From contig JAFECV010000130.1 of the NCBI GenBank assembly GCA_018241985.1, positions 1 to 6,510 on the forward strand: 6,510 bases of DNA, given 5' to 3'. The notes below the pieces were generated by a model, which did not search any database, was not told where the DNA came from, and was given only the letters and a program-made list of their open reading frames with translations. Source of the DNA: Pseudomonadota bacterium (GTDB taxonomy: Bacteria > Pseudomonadota > Gammaproteobacteria > Burkholderiales > Burkholderiaceae_C). The position numbers and the translations under genes are program-made. Of this stretch, positions 1 through 6,012 are shown piece after piece (positions within the stretch are counted from its first letter, which is position 1; each line of letters begins with the position of its first letter).

Positions 1-1026
1 CGTGACCACCACGTGCACGCCGGCCGGGATCAGCACGCCCTCGAGCGACTGGATGCGCTGGCGGATCGTGCTGGTGATGTTCGCGGCATTCGTGCCCGAG
101 AGCTTGGTGATCGCAATCGTCACGGCCGGCGCCTCGCCGGTCCGGGGGCCGCCCCGCCCCGCGGGCGTTCCGTACCAGACGTATTTGTCCGAAATATCCG
201 CGCCGCGCCGGATCGTCGCCACGTCCGACAGGAACACCGGCCGCCCATGGTTCAGCCCGATCACGAGTTGCGCGACCTCGTCGGCGTCGGCAAGAAAGGC
301 GCCCGCGGTCACCGGAATGTCGCGGTCGCCGCCGACCCGGTCGCCGGCCTGGGTCACGACGTTCGCGGCCTTCAGCGACTGTTCGAGCTGATCGACCGTC
401 ATCCCGTAGGCGGCAAGCTTGGCCGCGTCGAGCTGGACCAGCACCGCCCGGTCCGGCGCGCCCAGCGTGTACACGTCGCGCGTGCCGGGAATGTGCTTGA
501 GGTCGGTCTCCAGCGTGTGCGCCACCTCGGCGAGCTGGACGGCGCCGCGCGCCGGATCGTCGGTCCACAGCGTCAGCGCCATCACCGGCACGTCGTCGAT
601 GCCCATCGCGCGGATCATCGGCTGGCCCACGCCGAGGTTCGACGGCCACAGGTCGCGGCTCTGGAACACCTGGTTGTACAGCCGCACCAGCGCGGTCTGG
701 CGCGGCACGCCGACCTTGAATTCCGCGGTCAGGACCGCAGCCCCCGGCCGGCTGACCGAATAGACGTGCTTGATGCCTTCGATGCCCGCGAGCTGCTGCT
801 CCAGCGGCGAGGCGACGAGGTTTTCGACGTCCTGCACGTCCGCGCCCGGAAACGGCACGATCACGTTCGCCATCGTCACGTCGATCTGCGGTTCCTCCTC
901 GCGCGGCGTGATCATCAGCGCGGTGAGGCCGAGCAGCAACGCCGCCAGCGCCAGCACCGGCGTCAGCGGGTGGTCCTGGAAGATGCGCGCGACGCGCCCG
1001 GCGAATCCGAGTCCGGACGAAGTCAC
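1..1026 (-). CDS. RND efflux transporter permease, N-terminal part (cut by window edge)
   Basis: Inner-membrane pump of a tripartite resistance-nodulation-division system, driven by proton influx and working with the adaptor encoded just upstream. The 342 codons visible on the reverse strand open with a short cytoplasmic segment, one hydrophobic helix (about residues 21-39, PLTPVLALAALLLG...) and the RND-type sequence TPREEEPQIDV (40-50). The periplasmic porter region follows, with VPFPGADVQDVENLVASPLE and the motif YSVSRPG. The frame is open to base 1, so the rest (about 700 residues in this family) lies outside. The GTG start is chosen because it overlaps the adaptor stop as GTGA and has GGGAAGG four bases upstream; no in-frame ATG lies nearby. 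The PREEEPQI-type sequence recalls pumps annotated AcrB-like in sulfur bacteria (from memory). I see no heavy-metal signature in this part, so the substrate is unknown. Its operon position behind sqr suggests a sulfur-linked role. Confidence 0.9.
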   Translation of the reverse strand, partial: MTSSGLGFAGRVARIFQDHPLTPVLALAALLLGLTALMITPREEEPQIDVTMANVIVPFPGADVQDVENLVASPLEQQLAGIEGIKHVYSVSRPGAAVLTAEFKVGVPRQTALVRLYNQVFQSRDLWPSNLGVGQPMIRAMGIDDVPVMALTLWTDDPARGAVQLAEVAHTLETDLKHIPGTRDVYTLGAPDRAVLVQLDAAKLAAYGMTVDQLEQSLKAANVVTQAGDRVGGDRDIPVTAGAFLADADEVAQLVIGLNHGRPVFLSDVATIRRGADISDKYVWYGTPAGRGGPRTGEAPAVTIAITKLSGTNAANITSTIRQRIQSLEGVLIPAGVHVVVT

Positions 1027-2132
1027 GACGCCTTCCCTGCCCTTGCGTGCAATTCGGCAAGGTACAGCGCGGCGGCGCCCGGGTCGATCGCGATGCGCTC
1101 GCCCGCGGCGAGGCCCGACAGCACCTCGACCTCGTCGCCATGGCGTTGCCCGACGCGCAACTGGCGCAGCAGCACCGAATGGTCGGCGCCGACCACGTAG
1201 ACGCCGCTGACCTCGCTGCGCTGGATCAGCGCGGACTCGGGCACCAGCAGCCGGTCGCCGCTGCCGACCGGGAACGCCACCTTCACCGTCATCCCGGGAT
1301 AAAGCCCGGACGTCCCGCCGGGCAGTTCGACCCGCACGCGAAAGCTGTGGCTGACCGGGTCGGCGTAGGGAAACACCGTGACCTTCCCGGCGCGAACCGG
1401 CGCCGCGTCGGCAGCGTCGGGCAGCACGGCGGCGGATTGACTCTGCCGGATCGCGGCGACGGCGCTCTGCGGCACCACCACGTCCACGCGCAGCGCGGCC
1501 AGCGACGCCATCGCGATCAGCGGTTGCGGTGTCGGCGGCCCGGATTGCACCGCCTCGCCGACCTGCACGAAGCGGCGCGTGACGACCCCGTCGAACGGCG
1601 CGCGCACCACGGTGTAGCCGGCCTGCTCGCCGGCGCTGCGCAGTCCGGCCTGCGCCGCATCCAGCGCCGCGCGCGTGCTGTCGCGCCGCGCGAGCGCCTG
1701 GTCCAGTTGCGCGCGCGCGATCAGCCCGCGCTGCGACAGCTCCGACGCCCGCTTCCAGTTCGCCTGCGCCTCGTCGTAGGCCGCCTGGGCGGACGCGACC
1801 GCGGCCGCCGCGCCGCGCCGCGCCGAGCGCTGCTCGACGTCGGTCAAGCGCAGCAGCACGTCGCCCTTCGCGACCCGGTCGCCCACGTCGACGGCGAGCT
1901 GCTCGACCCGCGCGTTGGTCTGCGCCGCAATCGTCGTTGCGTCCACCGCCTCGACCACGCCGTCCCAGGTCTGCTCGCGCTGCACCGGTATCGGCTGCAC
2001 CGCGAGCGTCGCCAACGGCGGCGGCGCAGGCGGCGCGGCTTCGCGCGGGCTCTGGTGGCACGCGGCCAGCGTTCCAGCGAGCAGCAGCGCGACCATGCGC
2101 GCCGGCAACGGGAGGCGAGGCGGATGCATCAT
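1023..2132 (-). CDS. RND periplasmic adaptor (HlyD/MFP family), lipoprotein
   Basis: Membrane-fusion protein that bridges the inner-membrane RND pump and an outer-membrane channel. The 369-residue product has a signal peptide with a lipobox (LAAC, Cys25), so it is probably anchored by lipid in the periplasm. A proline/alanine-rich linker follows (30-40), then a lipoyl-like half (about 66-97, with NARVEQLAVDVGDRVAKGD) and an alanine-rich helical hairpin (about 100-170). The second lipoyl half is marked by RAPFDGVVTRRFVQVGE (177-193), and beta-barrel and membrane-proximal domains come after it. There are no His-rich or Met-rich metal-binding ends as in CzcB or CusB. The ATG overlaps the DUF302 stop as ATGA, with GAGG four bases upstream; the stop overlaps the pump start as GTGA. 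This tight packing implies coupled translation of adaptor and pump. No outer-membrane factor gene is seen in the window; it may lie beyond base 1 or elsewhere in the genome. Confidence 0.93.
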   Translation of the reverse strand: MMHPPRLPLPARMVALLLAGTLAACHQSPREAAPPAPPPLATLAVQPIPVQREQTWDGVVEAVDATTIAAQTNARVEQLAVDVGDRVAKGDVLLRLTDVEQRSARRGAAAAVASAQAAYDEAQANWKRASELSQRGLIARAQLDQALARRDSTRAALDAAQAGLRSAGEQAGYTVVRAPFDGVVTRRFVQVGEAVQSGPPTPQPLIAMASLAALRVDVVVPQSAVAAIRQSQSAAVLPDAADAAPVRAGKVTVFPYADPVSHSFRVRVELPGGTSGLYPGMTVKVAFPVGSGDRLLVPESALIQRSEVSGVYVVGADHSVLLRQLRVGQRHGDEVEVLSGLAAGERIAIDPGAAALYLAELHARAGKAS

Positions 2133-2512
2133 GCCGCCTCGGCGATCATGCGCCGCGTGGCGACGTCCACTTCACTCGCGACAGCAGCCAGGGCCGGGTC
2201 GTCCGACAGCATGGCCAGCATGTCGCGCGGGCTGATCATGCCGATCCGGGTGGCGCCGCCTTCGGTGTAGACGGAGATCCGGCACGGCAGCGCCATGTTC
2301 AGGCGCAGATCCGACTTCAGCACCGCCGCCGCATGGCGCGGACTGCAGACCTCGAACACCTTGCATTCGCCGTCGAACGCCTGGCCCTTGCCGCGCAGCG
2401 TCTGCCCGATGTCGTGCACGTGAAGCACGCCGAACTGATGGCGCTTGACCGCGGCGTCCAGGTCGGCCACGGCCTGCTCGAACGGTTTTTCGGTTGTCAC
2501 GACGTAATACAT
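2129..2512 (-). CDS. DUF302 family protein
   Basis: A 127-residue soluble protein of the DUF302 fold, whose biochemical role is not established. The family look is clear: N-terminal MYYVVTTEKPFEQAVADLDA, then the core FGVLHVHDIGQTLRGKG, a central ECKVFEVCSP (49-58) and LPCRISVYTEGG (75-86). Three cysteines (C50, C56, C77) sit in these core segments; C50 and C77 are near positions often conserved in DUF302 proteins (from memory). There is no signal peptide or membrane helix, so it should be cytoplasmic. A strong ribosome site, AGGAG, lies six bases before the ATG. The gene follows the DUF2892 gene after 27 bases and overlaps the adaptor gene by four. DUF302 genes are often found beside sqr, DUF2892 or rhodanese genes, so a role in handling sulfane sulfur or protecting the cell from it is a reasonable guess, but only a guess. 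Confidence 0.88.
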   Translation of the reverse strand: MYYVVTTEKPFEQAVADLDAAVKRHQFGVLHVHDIGQTLRGKGQAFDGECKVFEVCSPRHAAAVLKSDLRLNMALPCRISVYTEGGATRIGMISPRDMLAMLSDDPALAAVASEVDVATRRMIAEAA

Positions 2513-2539
2513 ATCGCTCTCCTGGATTCGCTCACGCCG

Positions 2540-2746
2540 TCACTTCGGGAAGGCGCAGCCCGGCTGCAGGCCGACCTTGGCCAGGATGCGGGCGAGCGGG
2601 CAAAAGCCGGTGAAGGAAGCCTGCAACAGGTTCAGGCCGACGAACAGCGCCAGCAGCAGCCACCACGGCGAGAAGAAGTAGGTCAGCGCGAGGCTGAGAA
2701 TCACCACGCTCCCGGCGAAGCGCATCACCATTCGATCGATGTTCAT
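2540..2746 (-). CDS. DUF2892 (YgaP-type) small inner-membrane protein
   Basis: Small membrane protein related to the C-terminal membrane domain of the rhodanese YgaP. Two hydrophobic stretches form a helical hairpin (about residues 12-27 and 30-46, numbered from the first Met). They are followed by the family hallmark GLNLLQASFTGFCPLARIL and a second cysteine near the end (GCAFP). The longest frame starts at 2752 (MNMNIDR..., 70 residues), but its Shine-Dalgarno GGAG would then lie only two bases from the start. The second ATG, at 2746, has eight bases, so I prefer it (68 residues). In YgaP this membrane part is fused to a rhodanese domain; here it stands alone, as is common near sulfide oxidation genes. 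The two cysteines could carry or receive sulfur, which is inference. It sits between sqr and the DUF302 gene. Confidence 0.88.
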   Translation of the reverse strand: MNIDRMVMRFAGSVVILSLALTYFFSPWWLLLALFVGLNLLQASFTGFCPLARILAKVGLQPGCAFPK

Positions 2747-2752
2747 GTTCAT

Positions 2753-2878
2753 GACTCCAGAAATTCAGGTTGGCCGTTGCTGCAGGACGGCGGAACTTCG
2801 ATGCCCACGCCGCGGCAGCCTGCGCGGGGGGTGTTGTTGCAATGGAAGGTCAGCGTTCCAATGAGTGGTCCCTGCGGG
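2753..2878 (-). other. Intercistronic gap between sqr and the DUF2892 gene
   Basis: A 126-base gap, the only large one in the minus-strand operon. It contains an imperfect hairpin near the sqr end: TGGAA (2843-2847) pairs with TTCCA (2856-2860) across 8 bases, with CA/TG pairs outside a mismatch. No T-run follows, so it is not a typical intrinsic terminator. On the minus strand one frame stays open from just beyond the sqr stop to the DUF2892 start, but it has no ATG and only a late GTG, so I do not call it a gene. The structure could tune transcript stability so that sqr is made in different amounts from the downstream genes. Confidence 0.4.
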
Positions 2879-4165
2879 TCACTGCGCGCCGGTGCCGCGC
2901 TTGATCCGCTCGATGCCGAGCATCCTCATGATGCTTTTCTCGTAGAACGGCTCGGTCTGCCCGGTGCGCATCTTGTGCAGGTAGTACTTCTCGAAGGCCA
3001 GCTTGGCCGCGTGCACCCATTTGCCGATCTTGGTCCAGGTGACGTTGCGCGGCGGAATCTGCGGCAGCGCGACGAATGCGGCGCCGGTGTCGCCCATGTC
3101 GGCCAGGCAGACCGCGTTCCAGGTCGCCTCCGCCGTGGCCGGCTTGCCGGCCAGTTCGTCGCGCAGGTTGGCGGCGATGGTGCTGATCATCGACTCGATC
3201 ATGAAACCCGTCTTGGGCGCGCCGGTCGGCACCGGCGTGGGTTCCACCGGCGCGATCGCCACGCAGACGCCCGCGGAGAAGATGTTCTGGAATTTCGGAT
3301 TGCGCTGGTGCTTGTCGATCAGCACGAATCCGCGCGGGTTGACCAGCCCTTCGATGCCGCGCAGCGCGTCGATCCCGGTGAACGCGGGAATCACCGCCGA
3401 GTACGCGAACGGCAATTTGTGCTCCTGGACCGGCTGGCCGCGCGCATCGACCTCCTCGACCAGCATTTCGCCCGCCTTCACTTCCTTGATGCGGGCATTC
3501 GTGATCCAGCGGATGTGCCGCTGGCGCAGTTCGGTCTCCAGCAACCCCTTGGAATCGCCGACGCCGCCCAGGCCCATGTGGCCGATGTAGGGCTCGCTGC
3601 TGATGTAGGTCATCGGCACCCGGTCGCGGAGCTTGCGCCGGCGCAGGTCGGCATCGAGGATGAACGCGGTCTCATAAGCCGGGCCGAAGCAGCTCGCGCC
3701 TTGCGCGGCGCCCACCACGATCGGGCCCGGATTCTCGAGGAACTGTCGATACGCCTGCCATGCGCGCTCGGCGTGCGGCGTGGTGCACACCGATTGCGTG
3801 TAGCCGTCCGGGCCCAGTCCCGGCACTTCGTCGAACGCGAGCTTCGGGCCGGTGGTGATCACCAGGTAGTCGTAATCGATGTTGCGGCCGTCCGTCAGTT
3901 CCAGCCGGTTGGCGTCCGGATGCACCCGGGCCGCCGGTTGGCCGATGAATTCGATACCGTGCTTCGCCAGCGGCGCCGATACTTCGATCCGGATCTGCTC
4001 GCCGGTCCTCGACCCCGTCGCCACCCAGGGATTGGACGGCGTGAACGAGAAGTACGGACCGTCGCCCACCACCGTGACCTGATGCGCCGCGCCCAGCAGC
4101 GACCGGATCTCGTACGCGGCGCCCATGCCGCCCAACCCTGCTCCCAGTATCACAATCCTTGCCAT
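2879..4165 (-). CDS. sqr: Sulfide:quinone oxidoreductase
   Basis: Peripheral membrane flavoprotein that oxidises sulfide to sulfane sulfur (polysulfide or a low-molecular-weight persulfide) and passes electrons to quinone. The 428-residue product begins with the FAD-binding Rossmann motif ILGAGLGGMGAAYE (6-19). The FAD/quinone disulfide reductase fold continues with YDYLVITTGPKL (98-109) and IFSAGVCVAIAP (295-306). The three redox cysteines expected of SQR are present: C127, C159 (in AQGASCFGP) and C353 (AVCLADMGD). Their spacing matches C128/C160/C356 of the Acidithiobacillus ferrooxidans enzyme as I recall it. The C-terminal helices (WVHAAKLAFEKYYLHKMR, then EPFYEK) resemble the amphipathic membrane anchor of SQRs. 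A good ribosome site (GGAGG, eight bases before the ATG) supports the start. A fourth cysteine, C301, replaces residues of the usual GD motif near the FAD. Flavocytochrome c subunit FccB is the main alternative, but there is no Tat or Sec signal and no cytochrome partner, which favours SQR. The subtype is not assigned. Confidence 0.93.
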   Translation of the reverse strand: MARIVILGAGLGGMGAAYEIRSLLGAAHQVTVVGDGPYFSFTPSNPWVATGSRTGEQIRIEVSAPLAKHGIEFIGQPAARVHPDANRLELTDGRNIDYDYLVITTGPKLAFDEVPGLGPDGYTQSVCTTPHAERAWQAYRQFLENPGPIVVGAAQGASCFGPAYETAFILDADLRRRKLRDRVPMTYISSEPYIGHMGLGGVGDSKGLLETELRQRHIRWITNARIKEVKAGEMLVEEVDARGQPVQEHKLPFAYSAVIPAFTGIDALRGIEGLVNPRGFVLIDKHQRNPKFQNIFSAGVCVAIAPVEPTPVPTGAPKTGFMIESMISTIAANLRDELAGKPATAEATWNAVCLADMGDTGAAFVALPQIPPRNVTWTKIGKWVHAAKLAFEKYYLHKMRTGQTEPFYEKSIMRMLGIERIKRGTGAQ

Positions 4166-4220
4166 GATCGGACCCTCCAGAAAGATGGAATTCCAAGGTA
4201 GTCGCCGGCGCCGCGAGCGG

Positions 4221-4247
4221 TTTGACGGCGATCAAGCCTCGGTCAAA
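4221..4247 (-). other. Inverted repeat in the sqr leader
   Basis: TTTGAC (4221-4226) and GTCAAA (4242-4247) form a perfect 6-base inverted repeat with a 15-base spacer. It lies downstream of the predicted sqr transcription start, so it would be in the roughly 100-base 5' leader of the mRNA. It could be a second protein-binding half-site pair or an RNA hairpin. Confidence 0.35.
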
Positions 4248-4258
4248 TATCACCAGTT

Positions 4259-4299
4259 ATTAATTTAGCATTATCTTAATTAGAGACATGTAAAATGTC
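4259..4299. promoter_or_regulatory. Candidate ArsR-family operator dyads
   Basis: Two dyads overlap the divergent promoters. The first is ATTAA (4259-4263) and TTAAT (4276-4280) around a 12-base centre, with some inner symmetry, and it covers the sqr -10 box. The second is GACAT (4285-4289) and ATGTC (4295-4299) with a 5-base centre, spanning the sqr -35 side and the regulator -10. AT-rich dyads overlapping promoters are typical of ArsR-family operators, and an autoregulating regulator next to its target is common in this family. Which dyad is bound cannot be told from sequence alone. Confidence 0.45.
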
Positions 4300-4301
4300 A
4301 A
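4273..4301 (-). promoter_or_regulatory. Sigma-70-type promoter of the sqr operon
   Basis: On the minus strand a perfect -35 box TTGACA (4301-4296) is followed after exactly 17 bases by TAAGAT (4278-4273), four of six matches to the -10 consensus. The predicted start is near 4266, giving a leader of about 100 bases before the sqr ATG. It is the best promoter match I saw in the window and lies in an AT-rich island. Activity and start site are inferred. Confidence 0.7.
4291..4296 (+). promoter_or_regulatory. Candidate -10 box for the ArsR-family regulator
   Basis: TAAAAT is five of six matches to the -10 consensus and would place a start near 4303, about 33 bases before the regulator ATG. No good -35 box lies 16-18 bases upstream, so the promoter may be weak. 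It abuts the -35 box of the opposing sqr promoter, so one bound repressor could cover both. Confidence 0.4.
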
Positions 4302-4335
4302 GCGTGCACCGAACCGCGGCACGCCGCGAGACGCC

Positions 4336-4665
4336 ATGAACCAGAAACCCGCCTTCAATGCCGACGCCATGCAGGCCAGCTCGGACGACGCCGCCCGGCT
4401 GCTGCGGGCGCTGGCGAACCCGCAGCGGCTGCGCATCCTGTGCCTGCTCGCCGGCAACGAGATGACCGTGGGGCAGATCAACGAGCAGTTGCCGGAACTG
4501 AGTCAATCCGCGCTGTCGCAGCACCTCGCGCGGCTGCGCGACGAGGGCCTGGTATCGACCCGGCGCGAAGCGCAAAGCGTCTGGTACTCGCTGCCGGCCG
4601 GGCCGGCGCAGGCGATCATCGCGACCCTGTACGGCATCTACTGCGCGCCGCGCAAGTCAGCTTGA
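4336..4665 (+). CDS. ArsR-family repressor, BigR/SqrR-like persulfide sensor
   Basis: A 109-residue winged helix-turn-helix repressor. The core runs LLRALANPQRLRILCLL (22-38), MTVGQINEQLPELSQSAL (43-60) and recognition helix SQSALSQHLARLRDEGLV (56-73), then a wing with RREAQSVWYSL and a C-terminal helix IIATLYGIYC (94-103). It has just two cysteines, C36 in the RILCLL helix and C103 in the last helix. BigR and SqrR carry their persulfide-sensing pair in these same two helices, about 66 residues apart; here the gap is 67. The metal-site motifs of ArsR (CxC in the recognition region) and SmtB (His/Asp/Glu in the last helix) are absent, so metal sensing is unlikely. Its divergent position beside sqr fits control of that operon and of itself. 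The ATG is preceded only by a weak purine stretch (GCGAGA), so translation may be low. Target and ligand are inferred from homology and context. Confidence 0.9.
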   Translation: MNQKPAFNADAMQASSDDAARLLRALANPQRLRILCLLAGNEMTVGQINEQLPELSQSALSQHLARLRDEGLVSTRREAQSVWYSLPAGPAQAIIATLYGIYCAPRKSA

Positions 4666-4690
4666 ATCCGTGCAGTCCGAGGACCAAGGC

Positions 4691-4786
4691 ATGAGCCCCC
4701 GCCCGGCCGCTCCCGGCAAGCGAAGCGCAGCCTTCGGCGGCGCGGGGGCTCGCACCGCAGTGCGAAGCACGGAGGTTACCCAATGA
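4691..4786 (+). promoter_or_regulatory. Structured leader with possible 31-codon upstream ORF before the antiporter gene
   Basis: GAGCCCCCGC (4693-4702) and GCGGGGGCTC (4742-4751) are perfect 10-base inverted arms around a 39-base loop, a very stable stem. No T-run follows, so it is not a standard terminator. A small frame (ATG 4691, stop 4784-4786, product starting [17 protein letters not shown]) has GAGG eight bases upstream, and its stop overlaps the antiporter ATG as ATGA. A short hairpin, GTGC/GCAC (4760-4770), ends right at the antiporter ribosome site. This could be a translational control leader; it could equally be a chance product of GC-rich sequence. I see no separate promoter for the antiporter here. 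Confidence 0.35.
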
Positions 4787-5889
4787 GCGACTCGCCGACG
4801 CCGTCGACACCGCTGCTGACGCCGGAGAACATTCTCAACCTGTTGCTGGTGTTCGTGCCGATCGCGATCGCGCTCGAACTGATGCATGCGAACGCGACAT
4901 TGATCTTCGCTGCGTCGTGCCTGGCGATCATCCCGCTGGCCGGGCTGATGGGCAAGGCGACCGAACATATCGCCGAGCGCGTCGGCGAAGGCATCGGCGG
5001 GCTGCTCAACGCGACCTTCGGCAACGCGGCCGAGCTCATCATCGCGATCGTCGCGCTGCGCGCCGGGCTCTACGACGTGGTGAAGGCCTCGATCACGGGT
5101 TCGATCGTCGGCAACGTCCTGCTCGTGTTCGGATTGAGTTCGCTGGTCGGCGGAGCCAGGTACTCGACCCAGAGCTTCAACAAGACCGCCGCGAGCCTGG
5201 GCACGACGATGCTGATGCTGAGCGTGATCGGGCTCGTCGTGCCGGCGCTGTTCCACTTCGTCGTGCGCGGGAACCCGAACGCCGCCGAGCAGGAGCTGAG
5301 CACCGAGATCGCGATCGTGCTGATGCTGACCTACGTGCTGAGCCTCGTGTTCACGCTGAAGACTCACAAGCATCTCTATGCCGGCGGACACGGCGACGAT
5401 GCCGGCGACGCCATCGGCACCGGGGGCTGGTCGGTCGGCAAGGCGCTGACGGTGCTGCTCGCGGCAACCGCGCTCGTCGCGCTGATGAGCGAGTTCCTGG
5501 TCGGCGCCATCCATGAGGCCGCCAGCGCGATGGGCATGACCGAGGTCTTCGTCGGCGTGATCCTGGTCGCCATCATCGGCAACGCGGCGGAGCATTCAAC
5601 GGCCGTGCTGATGGCGCTCAGGAACAAGATGGACATCGCGATCAACATCGCGGTCGGGTCGTCGATCCAGATCGCGCTGTTCGTCGCCCCGCTGCTGGTG
5701 TTCCTCAGCTACGCCATCGGGCCGCGGCCGATGGACCTGATCTTCACGAGCTTCGAGGTGCTTGCCGTCGCCCTCTCGGTGCTGATCATGCAGACCGTCA
5801 CGAACGACGGCGAGTCGAACTGGATGGAGGGAGTCCAGCTGCTCGCGGTCTATGCGATCCTGGGGCTTGCGTTCTTCTTTCTGCCCTGA
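4783..5889 (+). CDS. cax: CaCA/CAX-family calcium (cation)/proton antiporter
   Basis: Integral membrane exchanger that expels Ca2+, or a similar cation, in exchange for protons. The 368-residue product is hydrophobic throughout, with about 10-11 membrane segments. Both inverted CaCA signature repeats are present: [16 protein letters not shown] (80-95) and [19 protein letters not shown] (266-284), each with the Glu needed for cation binding in the family (E84, E270). A polar, acidic and glycine-rich loop with histidines (about 195-216, [17 protein letters not shown]) divides the two halves. Length matches bacterial CAX proteins (about 350-370 residues). GGAGG lies seven bases before the ATG. 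It follows the regulator in the same direction after 117 bases, so read-through from the regulator promoter is possible. A link to sulfide is not evident from the protein; it may simply be a neighbour. Ion specificity cannot be read from sequence. Confidence 0.94.
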   Translation: MSDSPTPSTPLLTPENILNLLLVFVPIAIALELMHANATLIFAASCLAIIPLAGLMGKATEHIAERVGEGIGGLLNATFGNAAELIIAIVALRAGLYDVVKASITGSIVGNVLLVFGLSSLVGGARYSTQSFNKTAASLGTTMLMLSVIGLVVPALFHFVVRGNPNAAEQELSTEIAIVLMLTYVLSLVFTLKTHKHLYAGGHGDDAGDAIGTGGWSVGKALTVLLAATALVALMSEFLVGAIHEAASAMGMTEVFVGVILVAIIGNAAEHSTAVLMALRNKMDIAINIAVGSSIQIALFVAPLLVFLSYAIGPRPMDLIFTSFEVLAVALSVLIMQTVTNDGESNWMEGVQLLAVYAILGLAFFFLP

Positions 5890-5957
5890 CTGTACAAAAC
5901 CCTGCACCCATGGCTACATGGCAGCCACATGAGCCCTGGAGGCGGCCCAAATCGAGC

Positions 5958-5988
5958 AAAGCCCGCTATCGATGTGATAGCAGGCCTT
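5958..5988. terminator. Hairpin between the antiporter gene and the tRNA fragment
   Basis: GCTATC (5965-5970) and GATAGC (5976-5981) form a perfect 6-bp stem with a 5-base loop. Three more pairs follow outside a C/A mismatch (GCC/GGC) and then two A-T pairs. Read on the minus strand it is followed by GGGCTTTGC, a weak T-run. It lies 24 bases past the 3' end of the tRNA-Lys fragment and could be that tRNA's original terminator, or a two-way terminator shared with the antiporter gene. The short T-run makes efficiency uncertain. Confidence 0.45.
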
Positions 5989-6012
5989 CCAATCGCCTTG
6001 CAGCTTTGTGGG

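Noticed and set aside
13..2270. Long plus-strand frames opposite the RND pump and adaptor genes
   Set aside because: Translations are low-complexity Arg/His-rich and lie opposite clear RND and HlyD-family proteins.
1937..4201. Very long plus-strand open frame (754 codons) across the minus-strand operon
   Set aside because: It is antisense to recognisable sqr, DUF2892 and DUF302 genes, has no family character and is rich in Arg, His, Gln and Ala, as expected from GC-rich shadows.
4336..4665. Arsenic or zinc sensing by the ArsR-family protein
   Set aside because: No CxC in the recognition helix region and no His/Asp metal site in the last helix; the two cysteines match the persulfide-sensor layout.
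4693..4751. Intrinsic terminator after the regulator gene
   Set aside because: The stem is strong, but the loop is 39 bases and no T-run follows on either strand.
4657..5595. 312-codon minus-strand frame opposite the antiporter
   Set aside because: Asp/Arg/His/Gln-rich product without domains; the plus strand carries both CaCA signature repeats.
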